Part shown: in pieces, positions 23,446 through 35,257 of the stretch
Position numbering within the stretch: the first letter of the stretch is position 1
Layout of the letters: each line of letters starts with the position of its first letter
Source of the DNA: Piper betle
Taxonomy: Eukaryota; Streptophyta; Magnoliopsida; Piperales; Piperaceae
Assembly (NCBI GenBank): GCA_033002965.1
Contig: JAURVB010013284.1
Span: 124,001-188,000, forward strand
Length of the DNA: 64,000 nucleotides
Direction of reading: 5' to 3'
The notes under the pieces: model-generated
Told to the model about the DNA's origin: nothing
What the model saw: the letters and a program-made list of their open reading frames with translations, nothing else
The model's database searches: none
Made by a program: the position numbers and the translations under genes

Positions 23446-24719
23446 ATTATGCATTAAAATTTAGGTCTGTTAAGGGATTCATCTTACACCTACAGCTCAA
23501 TGTTTTATTTCACCAGCTGTGCTGCTACATCCCTTCAAAATTCTTCAATCGTACGTAGTAATCTATTTGGATTCAATATATTAGTCTGCCAAAACTGATT
23601 AGATAAAACTTGCTAGTTACTCCAATTGCTGCGTAAAAAGGCTCTTCTTCGGGAATATAAGAAAGTAGTTGTTAAACATTTATCATTTTCTCATACAATA
23701 ATGACATGGGTCGCTCCTCAAACTGGGACTGAGATGATAAAAATCCATATGGTGTATCATAAGCGTATGCTTATGTAGTATACATGTCATAATAAGGTAG
23801 ACAAAAGAATGATATAAATGATATTTTTAAAACTCAAAACTTGGACTTAACTCTCTGCATATCGACTCAGCATGTCATGGATTGGATTTGACTCTAAATT
23901 GACTTCAAGCAGACTCGAAATAATTTATATTAAATTTTTAATTATGTAAATAATAGTTGAATAAAGTTAGTATATATTAATTTTTTTTGACACTTGAAAT
24001 TGACAAACGTGTGATTTATATTATTTAAACATATTGATTTGGCTATTTTTTAAAAAAATAATATATTTTGATAGCTTTTATGTCTTAACTCATAGAGTCA
24101 ATTATAAAATCAATCATTGTGAGTCATCTAACTTGACAAATTACAGAGTGGAGTTGATTCAAAAAAAATTTGGAGTTAAATTTTTTTAAAAAGTACAATA
24201 TGTATGTGTATAAGGCTAATTTAACTCATTATCAATGGACTAAAAAAACTAATATTAAGAAAGTAAACAGAAGAGTGATGATATATAAAAGAGCCATTGC
24301 ATGGTATGTTTCATGATAGGCCAAAAAAAGGTAATGCTCCAAACGTAAACTACACTAGAAAGCATTCATTTAAATTAAAATATGAAATGAGTTACTTCCA
24401 AGGATTTCGAGCTCGATTAAGTTTAAATAATATCATGTGACTTGCATGCGGTTTTACTCAAGAAAAACTCGATCAAGTTTGATTTATCACAAGGTTCGGC
24501 CTTTCACCACAGTTGATAATTTTAGGCTCGTTCCCCATTCAAGGTTAACTTTCTTCCACGGTTAAAAAACATAGGGCATACCGATACCTTCCACCATGGT
24601 TTTATATAGTCTTTAAGTCAATCAATAAGTATATACTCAACGGTCCAAACAGTTGTTGTGGAAGAAAGTTTAATCTACTTCATGATCTTTAAAGACAGTA
24701 AAGAGGTCCTAACCATGAA

Positions 24720-24764
<45 letters not shown>

Positions 24765-25497
24765 CTTACATTCTTTAACAGGTGAAAAAATAAACTATAA
24801 GTCAAATGTAGTGGGAAATGGTGTTTTTTTCGTGCTTATGAGTGCTCTTTTTCACTTAAAAAAAATAATTTGTAAGCAAATGATTTGGAACTAATAGGCC
24901 ATTAATTAGTAGATATTAATCATCTCAAATTGGATCACTTCAAAATGGAAAAGCTAAGACAGTCATCACATCCAATACTTGTCTGAGTGATCATGGGCCT
25001 GTATGTAGAGGTGTGTAACGTGTGTTGAGGAATGTTCAACTTGAGTACCCACTTTTGATGGACCGAACCAAGATGACTATCAGGGTTTCTGAAATCTGCT
25101 TAGTGGTTCCTAAAATCTTTATTACTATTAAATCTTTGAAAAGAGTTTTATCACAAAATACCGCATAACTATACCAATTAAAGGATTCCGAAAAGGTGCT
25201 TGCACACAAGCAAGCATACTTAGGGTTGCCTGGCTCCACCCTGGTATGTGATGACTCGTGATAAATCAATCTTAGGGATTAGATCGTAGTAACGATCTCA
25301 GGTTGATCGACAAGTATCACAAACGTTGCGCCTCGCCTCAACATGGCTTACCATATGAAATAGCTACAAAGCTTCCAATGCATCATCCAAATTTCTTCCC
25401 TCTTTCCCTTCACCGCTCTCATCAACCAACTATTTATGATTCCGCTACCCTTTCTGATCAATAAATGTGATATAACTCAATATATTCATCTCCAACC
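23446..25497. other. AT-rich intergenic region
   Basis: No gene is supported. An (AAT)n repeat of about 15 units lies at 24719-24763, and the 78-codon open frame over it is an Ile-run artefact. Confidence 0.5.
24719..24763. repeat. (AAT)n microsatellite
   Basis: About 15 AAT/ATA units in intergenic DNA. Confidence 0.96.
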
Positions 25498-25921
25498 ATG
25501 GCGCATCTGGTAGACAAGGCAAAGGACTGCATCGTCGAGAAGGTAGCCCACATCAAGAAATCAGAGGCAGACGTCTTGGACGTCTCCATAAAGCATGTTA
25601 GCCGAGACTCGGCCACCTTCAACTGCCGGCTCTCCATCACCAAACCTTACAGCCATGACCTTCCCATCGGAGAGGTTTCCTACCCTCTTCACAGCTCTGG
25701 CAAGGTGATTGCTTCCGCCAACCAGACCACCGATCTGGACACACGCATCAAGACGCCTTAAAACATCCTTCTAGCCTAGAAAAAGATGTTGGGAGTGATT
25801 GGGATATTGACTACATGCTGCAGCTGGGGCTTGGTATGCACCTCCCTGTTATCGGCAAGTTCATCCTCCCCCGGTCCAAGAAGGGGAGTTGAAGCTTCCC
25901 ACTGTGTCTGATATCTTCTAA
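25498..25921 (+). pseudogene. LEA14-like (WHy-domain) desiccation protein pseudogene
   Basis: The intact family folds into a single water-stress/hypersensitive-response (WHy) domain of about 150 residues and is associated with stress tolerance. The first 87 codons read as typical LEA14: DKAKDCIVEKVAHIKK, then VLDVSIKHVSRDSATFNCR, PYSHDLPIGEVSYPL and GKVIASA. The loop that follows is several residues shorter than usual. A TAA stop comes at 25759-25761 where the family continues, a TAG follows at about 25774, and the frame shifts near 25785. After that GSDWDIDYMLQLGL and LPVIGKFILP are legible. A second shift at the G4 run 25883-25886 precedes the legible end (GELKLPTVSDIF, TAA at 25919). I see no introns. 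The family usually has zero or one, so the origin (decayed gene or retrocopy) is open. Confidence 0.85.
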
Positions 25922-27342
25922 TTAGCGGTTGTAGAATTAGTTGACATGTTGTGCTAATAACAGAGGAGGAGAGATCATATAGATGCATGATACCCTTGCA
26001 TGATATCTAAACTTGTTTTAGCGCACCGCCAACTTGTACTCTTTTCATTATTAGACATGTTGTGTGCCGTGTTTAATTTCTAACAAATTTTGCCTTGAAT
26101 AAGTACCTGGTAATTATAATATAAGCAAAATATATAAAATATAACTCAATCGGTATTATAATTATGTATACATTTAACATCCTACGGTTCACTGGAAACT
26201 AGAAAATGCCAACTTGGTGGCAGTTACGTGGAGTTGGTGCTCGAGTCGCCCAAACGGAACGCCACGGTCGTGGTCTCTACGCTAAAGAGAGCAAACCAAC
26301 CAATACATGCAAACATATGGTACAATACAAATTGAGCAGAAAATTCTTTTGTATTACTCAAAATGTATACCAACAAATTAACTCTTGCATGACCTATGAT
26401 GATATACGAAACAATGAAATGCGTACATGTTTGTTGCTGGTGAGTACTCGTGAGGAGAGTTACTTGTCCCACATCGGAGAGGACTGAAGGGGGTGAGATG
26501 AGGTGATGGCTACAAGATGGGAGGGGAGGGATGTTGAACGGCATCTTTGCGCTTGGGGCAATGACGCAGCTAGTGAGGTTATAACCGAGGCGCGTCTATT
26601 GCTGGTTGAAAACTATTTCCAAACCCCTCTTTGGCCTACCCTGTAGGCCACTGAGAATTTCTGGAAGGGCTCCCTTCATTGGGTAAAGCCCTACAATTCT
26701 TAGTCGAAGCTTATGTTATGTACTTAGCACAAACCCTTCGTGGGGCTTCTAATCTATTTCTTTTTATTATTCTACTACTTGTTACGTTAGAAATAAAATT
26801 TAATTTTAATTTTATAGTTAGATATTTGTATTTATAATAAAATAGGCTACCGGTTTAAGGCCCATGTAGGCTGTTTTTGTGAGCTGGTCCGAAGGATGGT
26901 GGCACTAGCCACCCTTATGGGCTTGACATTTGGCTGTTGGGCCTTATATTAGGTCAAACTCTTAAATTGGACTTAGGGGTGGACCTTCAATTCTGACAAA
27001 GAGCTTGGAGTTTTAATTTTTTTTCAGCAAAAGCAAAACTCTCGTGGTTCCAACATGGTCATAGTGCAAACTGTTGCATGCACTTGGAGTGTCACTCGTG
27101 AGTTTTAGTCAGAGTGATGAAAGCATTGATCAATTCATGTCATCTAAGTTGTATATTAATCTATCACTCTGTTGGGTCTTAGTTAATTTGTCAGCCGCTT
27201 TGTTAACTACAAGGTCTTACAAGCGCATCTTCTAATAAACAAAAGCTAATTTTCGTCTTCTCTACATGTTGCCAACTTTTTATGTAATTGGAAATAAATC
27301 AGTTAGAATACTTCTTCACAATCTAGCTTCATAATAAGAGGA
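25922..27342. other. Intergenic region without recognised genes
   Basis: Open frames of up to about 106 codons at 26206-26544 on both strands overlap each other and match nothing I know. The stretch 26570-26990 is somewhat richer in GC and may be an old transposon remnant, but no ends are visible. Confidence 0.4.
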
Positions 27343-27347
27343 TTATA
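27343..27347. repeat. Target-site duplication, left copy (TTATA)
   Basis: TTATA here matches 30391-30395 exactly and flanks the LTR. Confidence 0.85.
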
Positions 27348-30300
27348 TGTAACACCCCAAATCCGGTTCACGCTCGTGAACTGAACCGGGATGTTACTGG
27401 CCCCGGTTAGGTCCGCTAACCCGAACCTACTCATGCGGATCCAATCTCGGCGTCTTAAGATGAAGATACAACTCTCAAGCATGGATGAATGCAAAAACCC
27501 TAACATGGTACTACATGAATGATATGCAATCAGAGTACACACCAAAACAATCCCGATAAAATTTAATAAAAATTTTGAAATATGACAGACAGAATTTCCC
27601 CTAAAAATACAATTAGGGGCCACCCTGTCAAATATACATATAAAAATATATATAACCAAGTATCAAACAATTTCATTCACACAGAATCTAATCTACTATA
27701 CACTCATTCTGAAGCTTGGGTTTCAACCCTCAACGCTTCCACTGCGCACTCGATTCATGTTTCACCTCTTGTCATTATATCTTAGTTTTTCATCATGTCA
27801 TAACATTATCTCATTGCATTTAATCATATCCTATCATATCTTAGCATTTCACATCATTCACAATATAAAAGCATCATAAATAAAATATAAACACTCAATC
27901 AACTGACATGTGTGCAAGCGACCACAATGCTCCTCCGTCCAAGCTGGCTCCTCCAACTCGTGCTTATCACCTACATATATATAAGAAAAACGTCAGTAAC
28001 AAGCGTTACTGGTCCGGAAAATAAAATAACTATAACAAGCTGGCTATGAGAGCAAACTCTCATATGAAAGAAAGCATCATACTCCACGTGAACACTCTGA
28101 AGGGCACTACTGAGGAGCCACTGGGCTGCAGACCCGGTAGCATCCCGAACTTACTGCTCTGCTGCTGGTACTGTGCTACTCTCAGCACTTCTTTTTCAGT
28201 ACTTCTCGTGAAACTTTATCCTAAGCCCTCTCCTTACCTCCATATCTCTCCTGGCCTTGAGCACGAAGGCCGAGTACTCTCAGGCAGTCGCCTTTAGTAC
28301 CCTTTGAACCACAAGTCCGGACATGCGCTGTACTAAACAGTACCCGTAAACCTCCACGTTCTCCGGGTGTGAGGAACTCAAACGCGGAGTTGTCAGGATC
28401 CCTCGGGAATGGAACAGTCCGCTGGCACTAATCCAGAGCCCGCTTTGACTGTCACGGCATCCTCTGCATGGTACGTGCAGTCGGTTTCTCCATCTCTCGT
28501 CTCACTGAAAACTCGATAAAACTATATATATAGGCCTGGGAAGGGATTCATATAATAGGCCCGAAGGCAACTTGTGGTGGATCTTGTTTTCGAAATCATC
28601 CTCGAGGGATCTCATCCTCGAGGGGTTATTAATCCGGAAATATTCGATTAAATGGCCCGAGTTAAGTGGGATCCAATAAAACGCCACTTAACCCGCCCTG
28701 CAATAATAAAATAAACATACAATGGAAGAGCGTAAAACAAGACGAGTCCTAAACGGACCTGGTAGAAGCTCCAAGCGTGTCATCGCGCCTAGGCGGCGAG
28801 CTCCTATTCCGTACCTACACATCAAAACTAAATACTAACGCCCGCTAACTAAATGATGCATCAAACTCAACACAATTAAACACAGAATCATCATCAAAAT
28901 AACCATCAAATAATTATAAGAATAAATAATCCTAACTCAACTACTCATACCATATCTTATTCTGTTCTTCTAAGTTGCATCGTACTAGATTAACATGTTC
29001 ATACACAATTCATCTCATTAGATCACTTCATTCACTAATAATCTCATCATGTAACTTATCATTTCATCCCTAATTAGTCATTAATCACATCATACACATG
29101 TTTACTTCATTCATAATCTTAACATTCATCATAATAATTAATCAACCCTAGCATGCTATGCTAACAATTATCATCAATTTTAAATAATCAAATCGGAGGT
29201 AATTATACCTCACGTCGTCGGCAATCGGCGACGGCTAGGGTTCCGTCGCGCATCTCGGAGCTCGAATTCGGCGCTCCTCGGCGTCCGATGTTCGATCGAG
29301 TCCAACTGGGTGAGCTCCGCGGAAGATCCGGTGAATTCCAGCGAATTCCAGAAATTCCAATTTTCCGGTGGTTTTCCGACAGGTACTGGCGGTTTTCCGG
29401 CGGCTTCCGGTGGTTTTCCGACGACAATCGCCGGCGGCGTCTACTGGTCGGAAAGGGGTCGTGTTGGGTACCCTCGGAACCGGCTCGGCGAGCCCGACTC
29501 ATCTATGACCTCAGTGTGGCCAATGGAGGCGGCGGCTCGCCGGAAAACGGCAAAACAGAGGCCGGCCGTGGTGGTTGCTAGATCCGGCCGGCCACGGCGG
29601 CAACGGCCTCCGCTCCGGTCAGGAAGCGTCACTGGGTGGTCGACGGTGCTGAGGCGACCACCTGATCGTGGTGGCGATGCTCGCCGGCGGCGGAATCGGC
29701 GACGCGACCGCAACGCGGCCGCGGCGTCGCGGCGTGGTTTCCTCGCGTCGCGGCGGTCCGATGGGGGCCGGACCTGGTCGGGGCGGCAGGGCGACGCCGT
29801 GGCCGGGCTGGGCGGCGTCGATCGGCGGCCAGGCGGCGCCGGCCGTGGCGGCGGTGGCGCGCGAACAGGGGCGGCGCGGCGAGGGTTTGGGCGTGGGGGA
29901 GAAAAGTCGGGGTGAAAAATTAGTTGGGTGGCAAACTCGTAAATAATACTTGACTCGTCTCCGTCTCGAGTCAAGTATCATAACTAACTCGTATTAAATC
30001 CTAAAAAAATTCATAAAAATCGGGAAAAATCCCGTAAAATCAAACAACACCAAAAAAAATTATAATGGTATGCTCTAGAACTATCAACCCACCCAAACTG
30101 CCCGAACGCGTCCTAACGCGGTAAACAGCCTAATACTAATTCTACGATCCACTATATATAAAAATAAAAAAAATGACTGGCATACTCTCATATATCTGAT
30201 AACTCATTCTGTTCTGCTGTGTTCATGACGTTATCATCATATACTTGGGTACGCATGACCCTCATAGCTCATACACGCGACTGGCATTGGCTCGGTACAC

Positions 30301-30390
30301 GTGTCCTGAAACTGACTCAACTCGAAAAAAATAACGGTCGACCCGACCGGTTCTAAATATAAAACCCTAACTCGAATCGTGGGTTTTACA
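27348..30390 (-). mobile_element. Solo LTR, 3043 bp, Ty3-type family
   Basis: It begins TGTAACACCCC and ends GGGTTTTACA, is bracketed by the perfect 5-bp duplication TTATA, and has no internal retrotransposon region, so it is a solo LTR. By comparison with the complete LTR-PBS junction at 44114-44130, its transcriptional direction is minus. Landmarks in LTR order: a TGTAAAACCC end, the GACTCGAGTC palindrome (29950-29975), a GC-rich block (29200-29930), a conserved TATA-type site (near 28550) and a GGGTGTTACA end. The GC-rich block gives long open frames on both strands (97-201 codons) of Arg/Pro/Gly-rich sequence; I regard them as composition artefacts. Solo LTRs arise by recombination between the two LTRs of one element. 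Confidence 0.9.
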
Positions 30391-30395
30391 TTATA
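30391..30395. repeat. Target-site duplication, right copy (TTATA)
   Basis: Matches 27343-27347. Confidence 0.85.
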
Positions 30396-31599
30396 TATGC
30401 ATACACATTGATCAATTATGTCATATGAAAAAATTCATTATGATCGACCATCATTTCATTATTTTATCCAGCATGGTGGACTGTCTATAGTATATTTAGA
30501 GATGCCCAAGACAACTGCCTAAATTTCATCTCTCTTTTTCCCACCCATTTTCAAAGGTGGTGTTAGGAAGACCATTTGACCAAAAGATATGCTGTTAATT
30601 CATTTCTAAATAGGTTTTGTACATCAGCTTAATTAGGAAACTAACCTTTTAGTGATAGTAGATCAATGCAGCTAACCTCCTAGGATAAGGGCCTGGTGTT
30701 GTGGACTATGAACCTTATTATGCTGTTTGATCTTATTGAGAATATCATACATCTTGATCTCATTGTACTTCATAACCTAAATTAGGGTTCATTGTGATAT
30801 TTTGATATTCGTTTATGTAAAAATTTTTGAACTACCATCCATTATTAATATATATTTTCTACGTGTTAATTTATCATGTTAACTTCCTATTAGTAGTATA
30901 TGCTTACGATCATTACTTACAAAAGAATATTATATTCCATAAATAAATAAATTAGATAAAGCCAATACACCAAGCTAATCCCTTGGCCCCCTTGCAACGG
31001 TTTCTACAATAGATGCATAGTTACTCTTACGATGTATAAGTGAACAATTAACAATTAATACCTGCTCATATTATACAATTTTTGCTAATATATATAATGG
31101 TGATTAAGAAATTAATGATAATTAAGGAATATACTAACGAGATGAATCGAACATGACGTACGTACGTAGTCAACACTCAACAGCCGAGATTATATTATCA
31201 ACATATACTACATCCCCACTTGTATTTGCTAAAAGTCAGTTATAACTTCTGTTCGTTCAAAAAAGTTTAGTTATTTCAGTTAGTTAATTAGTTGATATCT
31301 TTTAGCGATGGAGTATCTTATAATGAGTACTTTAGTTTTAAAATTTTTCTTCCTAAAATTACTTTTCATCTGTATTAATATTGAATTGAAGCTGCTATAG
31401 ATGTATGATATACTTGATTTAGCTTTCAGTACGTATATATACAATTAGGAAACTTCTTTGTGAAAGTATTCACTAATTAATCAGTGGTTTGGCTCTTATG
31501 AGTAATCACGCCAATTTTGTAGTCCGTTTGATAGCAAATACTGCACTAAAATTGCATGAAAGAAATTATGGAAACTAACCTTCGATTTTCTCCTAGTTA
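30396..31599. other. AT-rich intergenic region
   Basis: No open frame, repeat boundary or other feature could be supported. Confidence 0.5.
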
Positions 31600-31607
31600 G
31601 TCCTAAC

Positions 31608-31990
31608 TAGGGTTGGAAGATGAGCCGAGCTGGCGGTTCGGCTTGATGCCGGTCTAGCCGAGCCGAGCCGAGCTTGGTTCGTTTATTGTAAAGCCAGGCA
31701 CGATGTGCTCGAGCCGGATCGAGCTCATCAATTTTTTTAAAATTTTATGTTGGGCTTTGGCAAGCCCAACCGAAGCCCAACAGGCTACAAAAGAAACAAA
31801 GAAAGAGCTGTTGGGCTTTGTGAAGCCCAACAGCTCTTTTAAGCCCAACAGTTTTTTTAAAAATAAATTAAGCTATTGGGCTTTGTTAAGCCCAACGGCT
31901 TGCATTAAAAAGAACTATTGGGCTTTGTTCGGCCCAACAGCTCGAGCTCGGCTCGCGAGTCGTCGGCTCAGCTCCGGCTGCCAATCCCTA
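31608..31990. mobile_element. hAT-type MITE, 383 bp
   Basis: The termini are inverted: TAGGGTTGG at the left and CCAATCCCTA at the right. They are flanked by 8-bp direct repeats GTCCTAAC (31600-31607) and GTCTTAAC (31991-31998), differing at one base. Eight-base duplications and TAGGG-type ends are typical of hAT elements. The interior has repeated GAGCCGAGC and GGGCTTTG/AGCCCAACAG blocks that can pair with each other, and no transposase. Confidence 0.8.
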
Positions 31991-31998
31991 GTCTTAAC

Positions 31999-32925
31999 CA
32001 CGTGAAAATATACTTTTCTACGTCAACAAGGAATTGAAGATAAGCCGCCTACATAGACCATCGACGTCTAAATTACTTCTACTAATTTTATCTTCCCTTG
32101 TAATCAATTAATATTACTCTGTATAAAACCACAAATCATCTTCATTTTATGACGTTAAATATTAAATTAAATTGTATGGATCGAGCAGCATTGAACAGCC
32201 GAATCAACTCATTCATGTCATCTCTCCCCCTAGCTCTCATGTATTTTGATTCCAATGAGTTGTATGTATACCAACTCCTCTTTTAGCAGTACTTATTATT
32301 AATTCACAAACGTCTTTCGAATAATTTACAGCAGGACAATCTCTTGATCTATGTATAACATTATATATTATTTCGATTGACATCAATTTGAACAAGAGAA
32401 CCATGGGACCCAGAGAGCCATACTGGTTTTGTAATCTACTTATCTGGCCGTGCATGATTCAAGCCTTCACAAAGCACCTTGTCGGATACAACAATATACA
32501 TATACATATATGTATCTCATGCACGTATGCATTGCATGCATGAAATACAAAATTACGAACATATATAGATAATGACAAATTAGTATTGTGGATCTTGAGC
32601 TTTTTGCGCAACCTGTGTCATGCTCCTACATGAGCAATCCAGGCCATAAACAATGGCTTTGTTATAAGTTAAACCTAACTATACTTCATGATCGACGGAA
32701 ATCAAGGTCGTCGCATATTGTCCAACGAACACTTTCAAAGTCAGTGACGAATGAGGAGGCGAACGACTATTCAAATATGCCTACTTTGTAATTTTCTTCA
32801 TCACTCCGATTCTTATTATAAATGTTTGCACACTCAACAATATTCCAATATCCCCTCCTGTTCAGCATTTGAACTACTACTCATTTCTTTACAGACATAG
32901 TGTCTTGTGAATTGCTGATCCGAAC
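31999..32925. other. Region upstream of the bHLH gene
   Basis: Ordinary AT-rich sequence presumably containing the promoter of the bHLH gene. The open frames at 32237-32455 (minus) and 32588-32791 (plus) match no known family. Confidence 0.4.
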
Positions 32926-34730
32926 ATGGAAGCTCATCAGTACAATCAATTTTACTACCCCTCTTTGTTTGATCAATCCTCGACACCTTGCCAAGATGTT
33001 CTAACTGACTGGCTTGACCAAGATGATTCTTACAGCCCCACCATGGGAGATGAAGTGGTGGATGATCTCCAGATGCTGCTAGATGAGCATTTCTTTGAGT
33101 TCAACATGTTGGATGTTGTACCAAATCCACATTCCCCTCCCCTTCCATCTCCAACCCAACATGTTCTTCTGGGTCCCAATCCACCTTCCAACCTTGGGAA
33201 CATGTTTCTCCACGACGAAATGTACTGTGTAAATCCGGAAGTAGCAGAGCCCGACGAAAGCTTCGGTGATATAAACAATATCAATATCGATTTCTTTGAC
33301 AGTACTATGGTTCATGAATCAACTCATCATACAAACGGATCACACCTATCTAGTCCAGATGAGAACATCAACATAAACATCTCCTCGCCCACAACCCCAC
33401 AATCCCAAGATGAGGCTCCAGACGACACGTATAAGGGCACAACATCGGCCCGGGCAAGCTCTAAGAATCTGGTGTCGGAGAGGAACCGGAGGAAGAGACT
33501 TAGCCGGCAGCTATTGGCATTACGTGCTCTGGTGCCCAATATTACTAAGGTTAGATTAATCAAGAACTTTAGGCAATGTTCATAATTTATAGAGAGTTGT
33601 AAGGAAAGACTAATGAGAACATAGCATGTGATAATGTGTGACAGATGGATAAGAGATCGGTGCTGGTGGATGCATTGGCTTATCTAAGGAGCATCCATGA
33701 GGAAATGGAGCTGCTTAAATCCGAGGTCACGACCAGAGCTCAGCATTCCGGCCATCAAACCTCAATGGTGGTAGGTCGTCTTCCATCTTCTTCAACTGCT
33801 ACGACCACCAACAAATTAGAGCCCCGGATACTCAAAGTACGTTCTTATCTAACAGTGTCATTTTGAGCATCCTATTTTAAACAAATCTGATACGCTCGTA
33901 AGGGAATAATATATCATGTTACTGCTTCAAAAACTGTATATATGAATCAGTGCTAACTGTGGGCAGTGTATTTTGTAATAGATTGAGACAGAAAAAATGG
34001 AGAATAAAAGGTTCATTGTGAACGTAACGAGCAGAGGCGGGCACGGAATTGGAGGAGAAATCTTGGGTATTATTGAATCGCTTGGAATTGACATAACATA
34101 TGCAGCCATGGAAGTGAGTAAACCTGGGCACATCCAGATGAGAGTATTCATCAAGGTATATCATTTTCTTTTTCAGATTCATGGAATTCTTTTTTCGTCC
34201 CCCTCACCGTTTGTTCCAGTTAGCTTATTGACTATCCAAAAAAGGTGGGAACGACGCCTTAGAATTGTCTTGTAAAAACATTGTAGGTGCTTCCGAATCC
34301 TATATATATTTAGTTGCATTCCCTGAAACGTATAAAAAGCCACAAGACAGTCAAAACCATGAAGCTAACTAGTTTATTACGGCTCAGTGAAGAAGACAAA
34401 TCAACGCCGTTTTTACCAACATGTTTTTTTCTCCAAGCAACATGTAGACGAATGAACATATTAAATTCATACATTTGATCCTGTATGTGATAGAAAACAA
34501 TTTTTCCAGTTGTAACGGCTGGAAAATTCTATATAAAATGGAGTGTGCCCAATATGATTGATTGTATAATAGAGATTTGTAACACAAAGACTAAGTGTGG
34601 AATTTTATGACTAAAGATTTAACATGTAATGATACAGGTTAGAAAACAGGACAAGATGACCGAGGAGAAACTCAAGAAGTGCATCACTAGTGCGGCTGCA
34701 AGATTGGGCTTGATCAAAATAAGGGCTTAA
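32926..34730 (+). CDS. bHLH transcription factor with C-terminal ACT-like domain
   Basis: Nuclear DNA-binding regulator. Exons 32926-33549, 33645-33836, 33982-34155 and 34638-34730 join in phase 0 to give 360 residues plus TAA. Residues 1-175 are acidic and Asn/Asp/Pro-rich, a typical activation region. The bHLH domain spans about 179-230: basic region and helix 1 (NLVSERNRRKRLSRQLLALR), loop VPNITK, then helix 2 (MDKRSVLVDALAYLRSIHEE) across the exon 1/exon 2 junction. The E-box-contacting Glu and Arg are present (SERNRR); the usual His four residues before the Glu is Asn, as in several plant group III members. Exons 3 and 4 encode an ACT-like fold (RFIVNVTSRGGHGIGGEIL, then ITYAAMEVSK). The basic region resembles bHLH35- and DYT1/UDT1-type proteins; I cannot assign the ortholog. 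The gene converges on the choline monooxygenase gene. Confidence 0.9.
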
Positions 34731-35257
34731 AATGCATGGGAAGGTGGTTCTTCAAAAATTTGTCATTTGTGATCATATTAATCGTAGGCCCAGTAGAAAA
34801 AGAAAATTACTCTTCACTCTGATCTTGCGTGTAAGCTTACCTTGGGCCTCCTAAATCATACAAGTTGTAATTAGTATGAACACAAATCAAAGTCATCTTC
34901 CAAATATCTCTGTTCATTTACTCTCTCTATAAAAACAGGACAAAAAAATCTTTGAAGAAAACTTATGTCTCAAAATTATTATTAGAACCGTCATGATTCA
35001 ATGCCTGTTTCAGTTTCCCTCCAACTATTTCTTATCCAAAGATAAAAAAGGATCAGAGACATCATAATTTGATCAGCTCACCGACAAAGGTTTGATAATT
35101 ATTAATTTACACAAAATAAGTGATTATAAGCTAAAGCACAAAATAATAACAAGCAATGCTAAACTCTAGGGAATGACATCACCAAACTAACAGATGCACA
35201 ATGCACTGAACAGTGCAGGACGGCATGACATGTTATTAGATTAAAGAGACATTGGGG
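34731..35257. other. Convergent 3' flanks
   Basis: About 530 bp between the stop codons of the bHLH gene (plus) and the choline monooxygenase gene (minus). It presumably contains both 3' untranslated regions. No other feature is visible. Confidence 0.5.

Noticed and set aside
24658..24894. 78-codon frame with an Ile run
   Set aside because: It is a translation of the AAT microsatellite.
29203..29981. Several open frames of 92-201 codons in the GC-rich block of the solo LTR
   Set aside because: Open on both strands at once with Arg/Pro/Gly bias; they lie inside a defined LTR and show no domain.
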